Origin: Burkholderia ambifaria AMMD
GTDB lineage: Bacteria; Pseudomonadota; Gammaproteobacteria; Burkholderiales; Burkholderiaceae
Reading direction: 5' to 3'
NCBI RefSeq assembly: GCF_000203915.1
Contig: NC_008392.1
Coordinates: 1,054,001 to 1,118,000, forward strand
Length of the DNA stretch: 64,000 nt
In this document: piece by piece, positions 55,601-64,000 of the stretch
Layout of the letters: the number at the start of each line of letters is the position of its first letter
Numbering within the stretch: the stretch's first letter is position 1
The notes under the pieces: model-generated
The model's input: only the letters and a program-made list of their open reading frames with translations
Told to the model about the DNA's origin: nothing
The model's database searches: none
Program-made: the position numbers and the translations under genes

Positions 55601-58600
55601 GCGTCGGCCTCGAGCACGATCGGGTAGATGGAGGTGAACCAGCCCACCGTTCGGGTGACGTCGAGCGGCGCATCCGACACGTGGCGGCCGTGACTTTCGA
55701 GATCGATCCGGGTGCGGGCGTTGCCGGTGGCCATGCTGCAGGCTTGCGCGAGCGCGACGAGCAGGACGTCGTTGATGCGGGTGTCGTAGGCCCGCGGCAG
55801 CCGGCGCAGCAACGCCGTGGTGTCGGCTTCGTCCAGCTCGAATGAAACGGATGCCGCGTCGCCGACCGCATTGTTGGCCGCTTTATTGGCCGCGCCGGGG
55901 GCCGGGTAATCGACCGGCATGGGCTCGACGTCCTGCGACAGGAGGGCTTGCCACCGTGGGGCCTCGTCGCCGATGGCCGGCGACCGCGCCAGTTGCTGCA
56001 GATGCAACGCCCATTCGCGGAACGAAGTCGTCTTCGCGGGCAACGGCCGGCCGTGATACGCGGCATGCAGGTCCTCGAGGAGCACGCGCCATGACACGCC
56101 GTCCACCGCAAGGTGATGGATCGAGACGAACAGGCGGGCGAGCGGTTCGTCGGCAAAGCAGAAAAGCCGGGCCGCCAGCAACGGGCCATGCGTGATGTCG
56201 ATACCGCGTTCCGCTTCCTCGGCGGCGGCGCGCATCGCCGCGATGCGCTCGCCGGCATCGCCTGCCAGCACTTCCTTCGCGAAGAGCGCCGGCATCTCGC
56301 CTGCGGCGACGACTTCCTGGGTCCACTGGCCCGCGCTGCGCGTGAAACGCAGGCGCAATGCATCGTGATGTTCGTACACTTGCCGGAACGCGTCGGCGAG
56401 CCTCGACGCGTCGATATCCGCCGGCACCTGGATCAGGACCGTTTGATTGTAGTGCGACGGCGTATCGATCTCCTGTTCGAAGAACCAGTGCTGGACCGGT
56501 GTGAGCGGCGCATCGCCCAGCGGGCTGACGCTCGACGTGTGCGCTGCCCGTTCTTCAGGCGCGGCGGCCAGCTGAGCGACCGTCTGATACTGGAACAGCT
56601 GTTTCGCCGTCACGCGAAGTCCCGCCTGATTGGCGCGCGAAATCACCTGGATGCTCAGGATCGAGTCGCCGCCCAGTTCGAAGAAATTGTCGTGGATGCC
56701 GATGGACGGCAGTTGCAGCACGTCTTGCCAGATCGACGCCAGCAGGATTTCCCGGGGCGTGACGGCCGGCGCGTGCGGCTGGGCCGCGTCGACCGCGTCC
56801 GCCGGGACGGGCAGCGCCTTGCGGTTGATCTTGCCGTTGGGCAGCAGCGGCAGGGATTCGAGCGTGACGAACTTCGACGGCACCATGTAGTCGGCGAGCT
56901 TGCCGCTCAGATAGCCGCGAAGATCGGCGAGGTCCGGCGATGCGGTCGCGACGTAGGCGATCAGGAACGTCCGGGCGCCGTCGGTTTTCGCGATCACGAC
57001 ACAGTCGTCGACCGACGGATGCTCGCGCAGCGCCGCCTCGATTTCACCGGGTTCGATGCGCAGGCCGCGCAGCTTGATCTGATGGTCGATGCGGCCGAGG
57101 AATTCGATGTTGCCGTCGGGCCGGTAGCGCGCGAGATCGCCGGTGCGGTAGAGGCGTGCCTGCGAATCGGCGGAGAACGGATCGGCGATGAACTTCTCGG
57201 CGCTCAGTTCGGGTTCGCCGTGGTAGCCGCGCCCGACCGGCGTGCCGCCGATCAGCAGCTCGCCCGCCACGCCGACCGGCACCGGCTGCAGCTGCGCGTC
57301 CACGATGTAGACGCGCGTATTGGCGATGGGCCGGCCGATCGGCACGATGCGGTGCGGGTCGTCGCGCCGGCATTCCCAGGCGGTCACGTCGACGGCGGCC
57401 TCGGTGGGGCCGTAGAGGTTGAACAGCCTGACGTCCAGGCGCGCGAGGCAACGCTGCTGCAGGTCGTATGGCAGCGCCTCGCCGCTGCACACGACGCGGC
57501 GCAGCGACGTGCAGTGCGCGTCGAGGTCCGGATGATCGAGAAAGGCGCGCAGCATGGACGGCACGAAATGGACCGTGGTGATCCGTTCGCGCTCGATGAG
57601 TTCGACCAGGTAGTCGGTCTCGCGCTGGCCGCCGGGCCGGGCGAACACGAGGCGCGCGCCGGCGATGAGCGGCCAGAAGAATTCCCAGACCGACACGTCG
57701 AAGCTGAACGGGGTCTTCTGCAGCACGGCATCGTCGGCGCCGAGCATGTACGCGTGTTGCATCCACAGGATGCGGTTGGTGATGGCGCGATGGGTGTTGA
57801 GCGCGCCCTTGGGCCTGCCGGTCGAACCGGAGGTGTAGATCATGTAGGCGAGGTTCTCGCCGCTCAGCGCAGGTGCGGGATTGGACGCGGGCGCGGCATC
57901 GAGGTCGAGCGTGTCGCGATCGACGACGATCACGCGGGCGTCGGTGTCGGGCAGCGCGTCAAGCAGATGCTGTTGGGTAAGGAGCCAGCGCAACTGCGCG
58001 TGGTCGATCATGAAGCGCACGCGCTCGGCGGGGTATTCGGGGTCGACGGGGACGTAAGCGCCGCCGGCCTTGAGGATCGCGAGCAGCGCGACGACCATGT
58101 CGAGCGAGCGCTCCATGGCGACGCCGACGAGGACATCTGGGGCGACGCCGAGCTCGATGAGGCGGTGGGCGAGGCGATTGGCGCGCAGGTTGAGTTCGGC
58201 ATAAGTGAGTGCGACGTCGTCATAGACGGCGGCGACGGCATCGGGCGTGCGCTCGACCTGCTGTTCGAACAACCGGTGCAGCGGTTGCGCGGCGGCGTCG
58301 CCGAAATCCGTGTCGGTCCGGTTCCATTCGACGGTCAGCAGGTTCCGCTCCGCCTCGCTCGACAACGCAAGCGCGCTGAGCGGCCGGTCCGGATCGGCGA
58401 CCACGGCATCGAGGAGCGTGCGGAAGTGTTCCGCCATGCGATCGATCGTGTCGGCGTCGAACAGGTCCAGGTTGTATTCCAGCGAGCCCGCGAGCCCGTG
58501 GTCGGCATCCTGGATATGGAGCGTGAGGTCGAACTTGGCGGTGTGGGTCTCCACCGACACCGGCGTGGCCACGAGACCGGGGAAGTCCACCGCATGAGGC

Positions 58601-61600
58601 TGCGCTTTCTCATACGCGAACACGGCCTGGAAAACGGGCGTGCGGCTCAGGTTGCGTTCGAGCTTGAGCGAGTCCACCACCTGCTCGAACGGAATCTCCT
58701 GGCGACTGTAGCCGTCCAGCGCGACGTGCTTCACGCGCGCCAGCAGTTCGCCGAAGGTCGGATTGCCCGACAGGTCCACGCGCAGCGCGAGCATGTTCGC
58801 GAAGAAGCCGATCAGCGGCTCGGTCATGCTGGAGCGCCGATTGGCGATCGGCGAGCCGATGACGAGGTCTTGCTGGTTGCTGTACCGCGAAAGGAGCAGC
58901 GCATACGCGGCGAGCACGACCATGTACGTGCTGGTGCCGGACGCGCGCGCGATCGCGCGCAGGCCGTCGGCGCGTTCGGCGTTCAGCTGGAACGGCAGCA
59001 CCGCGCCGTGAAAACGCTGGATGGCGGGCCGGGGGCGGTCGGTGGGCAGTTCGATCAGGTCCGGCGCATCCGCCAGCGCCGCGCTCACGAGCGCCAGTTC
59101 CCGATGCGTGTCGGCCGATGCCAGGCGCTCGTGCTGCCAGGCGGCGTAGTCCGCGTACTGGACGGCCAGTTCCGGCAGCGACTGGCCGGCATAGAGCGCG
59201 GCCAGTTCGCGGATGAGGATGCCTGACGACCACGCATCCGAAATGATGTGATGCATCGTGATGCCGAACACATGCAGGCGCGCGTGCACGCGATACAGCA
59301 CGACGCGATAGAGCGGCCCGGTGGCGAGATCGAATGGGCGGTCGGCTTCCTCGGCGAGCAGCGCGAGCGTGTCGGACTCGCTGGCGACGTCGACGACGTC
59401 GAGCGCGACCGGCGCCGGCGGGGCGATGCGTTGAACCCCGAGGCCGTCGACGGCGGGAAACGTGGTGCGCAGGATCTCGTGACGCCGGCTGATGTCGGAC
59501 ACGGCGGCGCGCAGGCGCGCGATGTCCAGATCGCCGTCGAAACGCAGCGCGCTCGAAATGTTGTAGGTGGCCGACGGGCCTTCCAGTTGCGCGAGAAACC
59601 ACAGGCGCTGCTGCGGAAACGACAGTGGCAGGTCGTTCGCACGCGAGCGGAGCGGGATGTTGCCGGCCATCGAACCGGTCCGGGGCGACGACGCCTCGAT
59701 CAGGTCGGACACCGCGCCGATGGTCTGGAGTTCGAAGATGGCGTCGATGCCGATCTCGACGGAGAAGCTGCTCCAGATCCGCGACACGAGCTGCATGGCC
59801 TGCAGCGAATCTCCGCCGTAGTCGAAGAAGCGGCCGGTGAGATCGACGGCCGGATTGTCGAGCACTTCGCGCCAGATGCGCACCAGCTCGAGCTGGATCG
59901 GCGTGGCGTCGAGGCTGGCGGCGTCGGGCGTGGCGGCGGGCTCCATGGCCAGGAGCGCCGGGCGATCCAGCTTGCCGTTGGCGTTGAGCGGAAATTCGGC
60001 GATCGGGAAAATGTCGGACGGGACCATATAGTCCGGCAGCTTCCCGGCGAGGAAGGCCCTGAGGTCCGCAACGTTCAGGTTCGCGGAACCCTTGACGTAG
60101 GCCGCCAGCTTGCGCACCCCGTGCGCGGATTCGCGCAGCATGACCGCCGCGCCGACGACATCCTCGTGCGCGGTGAGCGCGGCCTCGATCTCGCCCAGTT
60201 CGACACGGTGCCCGCGGATCTTGACCTGGTCGTCGACGCGTCCGTAGCACTGGATCTGTCCGTCGGGCAGCCAGCGGCCGATGTCGCCGGTGCGATAGAT
60301 GCGCGCTTCGCCGGGGAACGGATGCTCGACGAATTTCGCGGCGGTGACGTCGGGCCGCTGGTGATAGCCGCGCGCGAGGCCGTCGCCGGCGATGCAGATT
60401 TCCCCCGGCACGCCGAGCGGGACCGGCCGCAGCGCGTCGTCGAGCATGTACACGCGCGTGTTGGCGATGGGCCGGCCGATCAGCACCGTGGGCGGCGTGC
60501 CGTCGACGCGCTCGACGATGCAGCCGACCGTCGCCTCGGTGGGACCGTACTCGTTGTAGATGTCGAGCGCGGGATCGATCTTCCGCAGCGTCGCGATGTG
60601 CTGGGGCGTCAGTTCCTCGCCGCCGACGATCACCTTGCGCACGCCGGAGCGTGACAGGTTCATGTATTCCAGCAGGTGAATGTGGGTGGGCGTGAGCTTG
60701 AGGGTGTCGACGCCGCTGCCGGGCTGGAACATGCGGGCCAGGATGGTGTCGATGCTTTCCGACTGCGGATAGATGCGCAGCGATTTGCCGCGCACCAGCG
60801 GGCAGAAGATATTGGTCAGCGTGAAATCGAAGCACAGCGAGCTGTACAGGCCGAAACTGCCGGTCGTGCTGTCCGCAAAGTAATACCCGGCGGCCCACGC
60901 AATGTAGTGGGCCAGGTTCCGGTGTTCGAGCAGGCAGCCTTTCGGTCGCCCGGTCGAGCCGGACGTGTAGATCACGTAAGCCAGGTTCGCCGGCTCGGCG
61001 CGGCAAGGCGGATTGTCCGGCAGCGGCGTCCAGCCGGGGAGCTCCTGATCCAGCAGCAGCGTCACGCCGGAGAATTCGTACCACTGCGCGAGTTGGCTCG
61101 ATTGCGTCACCAGCAGCGACAGGCCGGTGTCGCCGAGGATGTGATTGATCCGTTCGGCCGGATACGCCGGGTCCAGCGGAACGAACGCCGCCCCCGCCTT
61201 CAATATGCCGAGAATCGCGACGATCATCCATTCGGAACGGTCGAGCATGATGCCGACCAGCGATTCCGGCCCGACGCCATGGTGGTGGCGCAACTCGTGC
61301 GCCAGGCGGTTGGCCTGGGCGTTCAGGTCGGCGTAGGTCGTGAGCGAAGTGTCGGTGACGAGCGCCGGCGCCGCGGGCGTGCGGGCAACCTGGGCTTCGA
61401 ACATCTCGACGACCGTGGGATGGCTGGGTCCGGCCGTCGCGGTTTCATTGAAGGAAGCCAGCATCCGGCGCGCTTGCGGCGGGATCGCCTCGATGTCGCC
61501 GACCGGCTTGTCGAGGTGTTCGAATTCCTCGAGCACCACGCCGAGGCTCGCTGCGAAACCGTCGATGAGCAAAGGCTCGATGGCGCCTGCGTAACGAATC

Positions 61601-62172
61601 TCGATTTCGCCGCGCGCGAGTCGCAGGTGCAACTGCAGGTCGTCGTCTTCGCGGCTCAGCGCGCGGTGCACGCGGTCGTCCACCAGCGAGACCTTCGTGA
61701 GCTGCGCGGGATCCATGTCCTTTTCGTTGCGCACGAGCGTTTCCAGCGGGAAATGGTGCTCGGCATAGCTGTCTTCCACGATCCCGGCCACGCGCGACAG
61801 GTAGTCGTCGATGCGCTCGTCGGGACGGACCTCGATGATCAGCGGAACGGTTGCGGCACGGGCCGACGGATGCTCGGCAAGCCCCGGGGTTCCGAGCACC
61901 GTGACCGGGATCCGGAAGTACTTCCAGAGCAGCAACGCAATGCCCGCGGCCGTGACGGCGAATTCGGCAAGCTCGCCGTCGCCGATGCGCCGCAACAGGT
62001 CGAGCGACGCGGGCGTGAGCGGCACCGTGCGGGTGAGCAGACGGCCCGGCTGCGGACTCGGCGCGTGCGGTGCGATCCGGTAGACGCCGGTCACCAGGGA
62101 AAGGCTTCCGCGCCAGAAACGCGCGGTTTGCGCATAGCGATGATCGGTGACCAGTACGTTATTGTCTTGCAC
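52642..62172 (-). CDS. Non-ribosomal peptide synthetase, terminating, predicted Asn-(D-Ser)-X
   Basis: A 3176-residue NRPS. Domains: C-domain C-lobe remnant (20-235, no HHxxxDG); A1 (250-740); T1 (Ser789); C (838-1270, HHIISDA at 974-980); A2 (1295-1788); T2 (Ser1837); epimerisation domain (1886-2325, HHLAVDG at 2019); C (2332-2765, HHIILDG at 2469); T3 (Ser2846 in GGHSI); thioesterase (2895-3172, GHSFGA with Ser2976, Asp3003, His3151). The ten-residue specificity code read by alignment to GrsA is DFTKIGEVGK for A1, close to known Asn codes, and DVWHVSLVDK for A2, close to Ser. The last module has no A domain, so its residue must be supplied from elsewhere. The thioesterase should release, probably cyclise, the peptide. 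Confidence 0.93.
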   Translation of the reverse strand: MQDNNVLVTDHRYAQTARFWRGSLSLVTGVYRIAPHAPSPQPGRLLTRTVPLTPASLDLLRRIGDGELAEFAVTAAGIALLLWKYFRIPVTVLGTPGLAEHPSARAATVPLIIEVRPDERIDDYLSRVAGIVEDSYAEHHFPLETLVRNEKDMDPAQLTKVSLVDDRVHRALSREDDDLQLHLRLARGEIEIRYAGAIEPLLIDGFAASLGVVLEEFEHLDKPVGDIEAIPPQARRMLASFNETATAGPSHPTVVEMFEAQVARTPAAPALVTDTSLTTYADLNAQANRLAHELRHHHGVGPESLVGIMLDRSEWMIVAILGILKAGAAFVPLDPAYPAERINHILGDTGLSLLVTQSSQLAQWYEFSGVTLLLDQELPGWTPLPDNPPCRAEPANLAYVIYTSGSTGRPKGCLLEHRNLAHYIAWAAGYYFADSTTGSFGLYSSLCFDFTLTNIFCPLVRGKSLRIYPQSESIDTILARMFQPGSGVDTLKLTPTHIHLLEYMNLSRSGVRKVIVGGEELTPQHIATLRKIDPALDIYNEYGPTEATVGCIVERVDGTPPTVLIGRPIANTRVYMLDDALRPVPLGVPGEICIAGDGLARGYHQRPDVTAAKFVEHPFPGEARIYRTGDIGRWLPDGQIQCYGRVDDQVKIRGHRVELGEIEAALTAHEDVVGAAVMLRESAHGVRKLAAYVKGSANLNVADLRAFLAGKLPDYMVPSDIFPIAEFPLNANGKLDRPALLAMEPAATPDAASLDATPIQLELVRIWREVLDNPAVDLTGRFFDYGGDSLQAMQLVSRIWSSFSVEIGIDAIFELQTIGAVSDLIEASSPRTGSMAGNIPLRSRANDLPLSFPQQRLWFLAQLEGPSATYNISSALRFDGDLDIARLRAAVSDISRRHEILRTTFPAVDGLGVQRIAPPAPVALDVVDVASESDTLALLAEEADRPFDLATGPLYRVVLYRVHARLHVFGITMHHIISDAWSSGILIRELAALYAGQSLPELAVQYADYAAWQHERLASADTHRELALVSAALADAPDLIELPTDRPRPAIQRFHGAVLPFQLNAERADGLRAIARASGTSTYMVVLAAYALLLSRYSNQQDLVIGSPIANRRSSMTEPLIGFFANMLALRVDLSGNPTFGELLARVKHVALDGYSRQEIPFEQVVDSLKLERNLSRTPVFQAVFAYEKAQPHAVDFPGLVATPVSVETHTAKFDLTLHIQDADHGLAGSLEYNLDLFDADTIDRMAEHFRTLLDAVVADPDRPLSALALSSEAERNLLTVEWNRTDTDFGDAAAQPLHRLFEQQVERTPDAVAAVYDDVALTYAELNLRANRLAHRLIELGVAPDVLVGVAMERSLDMVVALLAILKAGGAYVPVDPEYPAERVRFMIDHAQLRWLLTQQHLLDALPDTDARVIVVDRDTLDLDAAPASNPAPALSGENLAYMIYTSGSTGRPKGALNTHRAITNRILWMQHAYMLGADDAVLQKTPFSFDVSVWEFFWPLIAGARLVFARPGGQRETDYLVELIERERITTVHFVPSMLRAFLDHPDLDAHCTSLRRVVCSGEALPYDLQQRCLARLDVRLFNLYGPTEAAVDVTAWECRRDDPHRIVPIGRPIANTRVYIVDAQLQPVPVGVAGELLIGGTPVGRGYHGEPELSAEKFIADPFSADSQARLYRTGDLARYRPDGNIEFLGRIDHQIKLRGLRIEPGEIEAALREHPSVDDCVVIAKTDGARTFLIAYVATASPDLADLRGYLSGKLADYMVPSKFVTLESLPLLPNGKINRKALPVPADAVDAAQPHAPAVTPREILLASIWQDVLQLPSIGIHDNFFELGGDSILSIQVISRANQAGLRVTAKQLFQYQTVAQLAAAPEERAAHTSSVSPLGDAPLTPVQHWFFEQEIDTPSHYNQTVLIQVPADIDASRLADAFRQVYEHHDALRLRFTRSAGQWTQEVVAAGEMPALFAKEVLAGDAGERIAAMRAAAEEAERGIDITHGPLLAARLFCFADEPLARLFVSIHHLAVDGVSWRVLLEDLHAAYHGRPLPAKTTSFREWALHLQQLARSPAIGDEAPRWQALLSQDVEPMPVDYPAPGAANKAANNAVGDAASVSFELDEADTTALLRRLPRAYDTRINDVLLVALAQACSMATGNARTRIDLESHGRHVSDAPLDVTRTVGWFTSIYPIVLEADAMHTPEEALRAGQQQLRRISADGLGYALLRYLSPDDAVRDSLAALPNADILFNYHGQLDTVLQQSDGWSPAAEDLGSLRAERSRRTHAFEIVAAVSDGKLQVDWRYGERLHQRQTVENLAAHFKDRLLEFVASVSDTAWDNVEDSYPLSSLQQGILFHSLYELDPAAYFQQFSFVVSGPLQVPALRQAWANALARHPVLRTAFAWADRDHPVQTVLHTLDLPWTFLDWRHRDASRRAQDFDAFLADDRRRGFDLHRAPLFRCTLIQEADARYRFCWSAHHIILDGWSTATLMKEVFDDYLSLARTGTPAVASSAPGYRRYIDWLARHPRSADEAWWRANLAGFHAATPVAAKPARQIAGDAARQDTLRTQQCLLDEALTTRLQALMRTHRLTLNVLIRAVWALVLRRHAGTNDVVFGVTVSGRPPQLDGVESIVGLFINTLPFRVRIAPERPFVEWLAEVHAAQTAMEPHSYSSLVDIQSWSELSARDSLFDSLLVFENFPVAAAPDLGPDGIEIRDTRAFAESNYPLTLTVHPDNRLAFLITHDAHRVAPDAVRQMLGTLLALLERFADDRAQLTGQLADAPAPAAGSRPGAPRDVAAAAAEPAHPAQPAAGAATTARAVAPTADESTLLAIWQRIFKRDDITVSDNYFDLGGHSIIAIQLMANVEKAFDRRLPISCLFENPTIEKLAAALAGKAPSAPAGELVTIRDGGPAAPLFLLPGAGGNVVYFHPLANHLSEAHAVLGLEALGLDGSCLPLTRVEDIAARHIERIWPLVGAGPYYLAGHSFGAQVALEMSRQLVAKGAVVKLLAIFDASAPVDSSAATYWQDWDDTEWLVAIAHEIGTFLGTDLEVTRADLVALDPDAQAGLILDRIGDRGNWFADAGSDRVRAYLRVYQANFKSRYAPQATALPVPIALFRSTERDPGDYDPSPEIAQLRLDPTWGWSRFSALPVEVTDVPGDHLTMLLDPHAGVLATHVNPFLEKKPS

Positions 62173-62259
62173 ACGAAACTCCTTGAGACGTTTTGTTCAT
62201 CCGAAACAATCCGACGCAGGCCGCATGGCGCCCGCCGGTCAAACCCCGCCCGGCCCGCA

Positions 62260-64000
62260 TCACGTTTTCTCCTCGAGCGCATCGTCGGCGGTGACTTCGG
62301 GCGTGCGCTTCAGGCGCAGGCCGACCCGGACCTTCGGGCTCGCGGCGGACGCATGGCCGGACAGCGAAATGCGATCGACCGGCGTGGTCGGATCACGGAG
62401 AAAGACGTCGTGGATCTCGAGCAGTCGATCGCGCATCGCCGCGATGGTCGCGGGGCGGAACAGGTGGGTGTTGTAGATGAACTGAATGAGGTGCCTGCCG
62501 TCGCTTTCCACGATCTGGAAGGACAGGTCGAACTTGGCCGTGGTGTCCGTCTGCGAGCGGTCCGTGATGCGAAGGCCCGGCTGAGGCGCCGGCATCGAAA
62601 TGTGGTTCGCTTGAATGTCGAAGATCGGGAAATGGCCCGCGGGGGTGCGGATCCGGAGGTCTTCCAGCAGGACATCGAACGGATAGGACGCGTGCTCCAG
62701 CGCTTGCGTGGAAGCTTTCGCCACACCGTCGATCACTTCTTCCACGGTCGCGGATTGCCGCACCGGCACGCGGAGCACCACGGTGTTGAGGAACACGCCG
62801 ATCTGCGATTCGAGCTGTTCGCTGTCGCGCCCGGCCGACACGCTGCCGATGACGATGTCCTCACGCCCCGTGTAGCGGTGCATCAGCACGCAGAACGATG
62901 CCAGGAGCACGGCGTAGAGCGACGTATGGTGAGCGCGGGCCAGCTTCGCGAGCCCTTCCACCCGCGGGCCCGACAGTTCGACTTCGAGCGTCTGCCCGGC
63001 ATGACCGGGCCGCTCGGGGCGCGGGTAGTCGGATGCCAGTTGCAGGCGGGGCAGCGGCGGCGCGAGTTGCTCGAGCCAGTACGCGCGATGCGCGGCGGCA
63101 CGCGCGCCTTCCAGGCTGGCGTTGTGCCACGCGGCGTAGTCGCGGTACTGGATCGAAAGCGGCGGCAGGTCGCGTCCCGCATACAGCGCATGCAGATCGT
63201 CGGTCAGCACGCGAATCGACCACGCATCCGATATCACGTGGTGCATGTTCAGCAGCAGCAGGTGTTGCGACGGTGAGAGCCGGACCAGCTTGACGCGAAA
63301 GAGCGGTCCCGTCGCGAGATCGAATGGTTGCTCGCTTTCCGCGCGGATCAGCGCATCGATCGCTTGCGGCCCGGCATCGTCCGCGAGGTCCACCTGCTCG
63401 ACGCGGAAACCGGAGGCTTCGCGGGTGAGGATGCGTTGCCGCAGATCGCCTTCGATCATCGCAAACACGGTGCGCAGGCTCTCGTGGCGATCGACCAGCG
63501 TGTCGAACGCACGCACGAGGCGCGCCGTATCGACGGCGCCGTCCAGTTGCAGCGCGCCTGCCATGTTGTACGTGGACGGATCCGCGCCGCGGCTGGCGAG
63601 CCAGATCCGCTTCTGGGCGCGAGACACCGCGTACGACGATTGCACGGCAAGGGCCGGGATGATCGCCGCGCCACCGGCGTCGTCGGCGGGCGTGGACGCC
63701 AGCTTTTGCGCGAGCGCGCGTGGCGACGGCGCATGGAAGATATCGGCGACCGCGACGTTCAGTTTCAGTTCGCGCCTGATCCGGCTGACCATCTGGATCG
63801 CCTTGAGGCTTTGGCCGCCATGCTCGAAGAAATTGTCGTCGACACCGCCCGGCTGGCGGCCGAGCACCTCGGCGAAGATGCGCAGCAGCGCCGCTTCGAC
63901 TGGCGTCCGCGGTTCGACCGGCACGCCGTCGGGCACGGACGCGGCCTCCGGGAGCGGCAGCGCGGCGCGGTTGATCTTGCCGTTCGGCATGACGGGCAGG
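62260..64000 (-). CDS. Non-ribosomal peptide synthetase, C-terminal part (A-T-C), runs off the window
   Basis: About 579 residues are visible and the start lies beyond 64000. Order: the end of an A domain with NGKIN (A10 motif) at the window edge, a T domain with the phosphopantetheine serine in EHGGQSLKAIQ, then a complete condensation domain (HHVISDAW), and a short tail. It ends with a C domain that has no A domain after it, so its acceptor module is in the next protein, which begins with A1 (Asn). The gap between the two genes is 87 bp. The A-domain specificity cannot be read because its core is outside the window. Confidence 0.9.
   Translation of the reverse strand, partial: LPVMPNGKINRAALPLPEAASVPDGVPVEPRTPVEAALLRIFAEVLGRQPGGVDDNFFEHGGQSLKAIQMVSRIRRELKLNVAVADIFHAPSPRALAQKLASTPADDAGGAAIIPALAVQSSYAVSRAQKRIWLASRGADPSTYNMAGALQLDGAVDTARLVRAFDTLVDRHESLRTVFAMIEGDLRQRILTREASGFRVEQVDLADDAGPQAIDALIRAESEQPFDLATGPLFRVKLVRLSPSQHLLLLNMHHVISDAWSIRVLTDDLHALYAGRDLPPLSIQYRDYAAWHNASLEGARAAAHRAYWLEQLAPPLPRLQLASDYPRPERPGHAGQTLEVELSGPRVEGLAKLARAHHTSLYAVLLASFCVLMHRYTGREDIVIGSVSAGRDSEQLESQIGVFLNTVVLRVPVRQSATVEEVIDGVAKASTQALEHASYPFDVLLEDLRIRTPAGHFPIFDIQANHISMPAPQPGLRITDRSQTDTTAKFDLSFQIVESDGRHLIQFIYNTHLFRPATIAAMRDRLLEIHDVFLRDPTTPVDRISLSGHASAASPKVRVGLRLKRTPEVTADDALEEKT

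Noticed and set aside
56113..59226. 1037-codon plus-strand open frame opposite the NRPS gene
   Set aside because: It is antisense to the A2, E and C domains of a clear NRPS. Its composition (Arg, Glu, Val, Asp-rich) is typical of GC-rich shadow frames.
58610..61231. 873-codon minus-strand open frame inside the NRPS gene
   Set aside because: Same strand, different frame; Arg-rich low-complexity translation with no domain, while the NRPS frame has every motif.
60676..63276. 866-codon plus-strand frame across the NRPS junction
   Set aside because: It crosses the gap between two NRPS genes in antisense and has no family resemblance.

Overview
The window reads as chromosomal DNA of a Burkholderia species, most likely of the cepacia complex. 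The evidence is high GC with strong third-position bias from about 30 kb onward, a DUF4148 secreted protein, an ESPR-type trimer-less autotransporter, a VAO-type cholesterol oxidase like that of B. cepacia, and a lipopeptide-type NRPS cluster flanked by two LuxR regulators. No ribosomal or other core housekeeping genes and no tRNA or rRNA were seen, so a secondary chromosome or the third replicon is likely (inference).

Positions 1-30100 are visibly lower in GC and form a patchwork of small catabolic and stress modules, most with their own regulator. These are: RidA, a DAACS symporter, LysR and an Asp/Glu racemase (32-3800); decayed transposase remnants (about 3822-4190); DUF4148 (4833-5159); a class IV aminotransferase, DUF1330 and SDR operon facing a LysR gene (5503-8565); a fused indolepyruvate ferredoxin oxidoreductase facing an Lrp gene (8824-12944); a thiol operon with CysK, an EamA exporter, glutathione reductase and a gamma-family Cys/Met enzyme (13193-17735); a long minus-strand redox operon facing a GcvA-like LysR (17786-25680); a TetR gene facing a hydrolase-SDR pair (25753-28172); and OsmC and PhzF genes (28591-30108). 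One composite DNA motif occurs three times here (4586-4632, 24701-24749, 28331-28375), each time 220-280 bp upstream of a gene and in the same orientation relative to it. This looks like a small LysR regulon.

Positions 30200-39128 are high-GC. A LysR gene with a perfect 9-bp dyad faces a tightly overlapped seven-gene operon: an ArgH-like C-N lyase, a polar amino acid ABC importer (permease, ATPase, binding protein), two NodB-fold deacetylases (the second without the usual metal ligands) and an MmgE/PrpD protein. From the known iminodisuccinate lyase/epimerase pair I propose that it imports and cleaves an aminopolycarboxylate such as iminodisuccinate or EDDS.

Positions 39581-46032 hold a 1459-residue autotransporter with exact 276-bp tandem repeats and a secreted cholesterol oxidase. 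An AT-rich 1.5-kb gap follows.

Positions 47599-64000 are one end of an NRPS cluster: two LuxR-type regulators without an autoinducer domain, a PvdE/SyrD-type peptide exporter, an unrecognised 159-residue protein, a GT25 glycosyltransferase, a complete 3176-residue NRPS and the C-terminal part of a second NRPS that runs off the window. Gene order and predicted residues (Asn, then D-Ser, then a module with no adenylation domain, then thioesterase) fit an occidiofungin/burkholdine-type antifungal cyclic lipopeptide. The A-less terminal module is the most distinctive enzymological feature.
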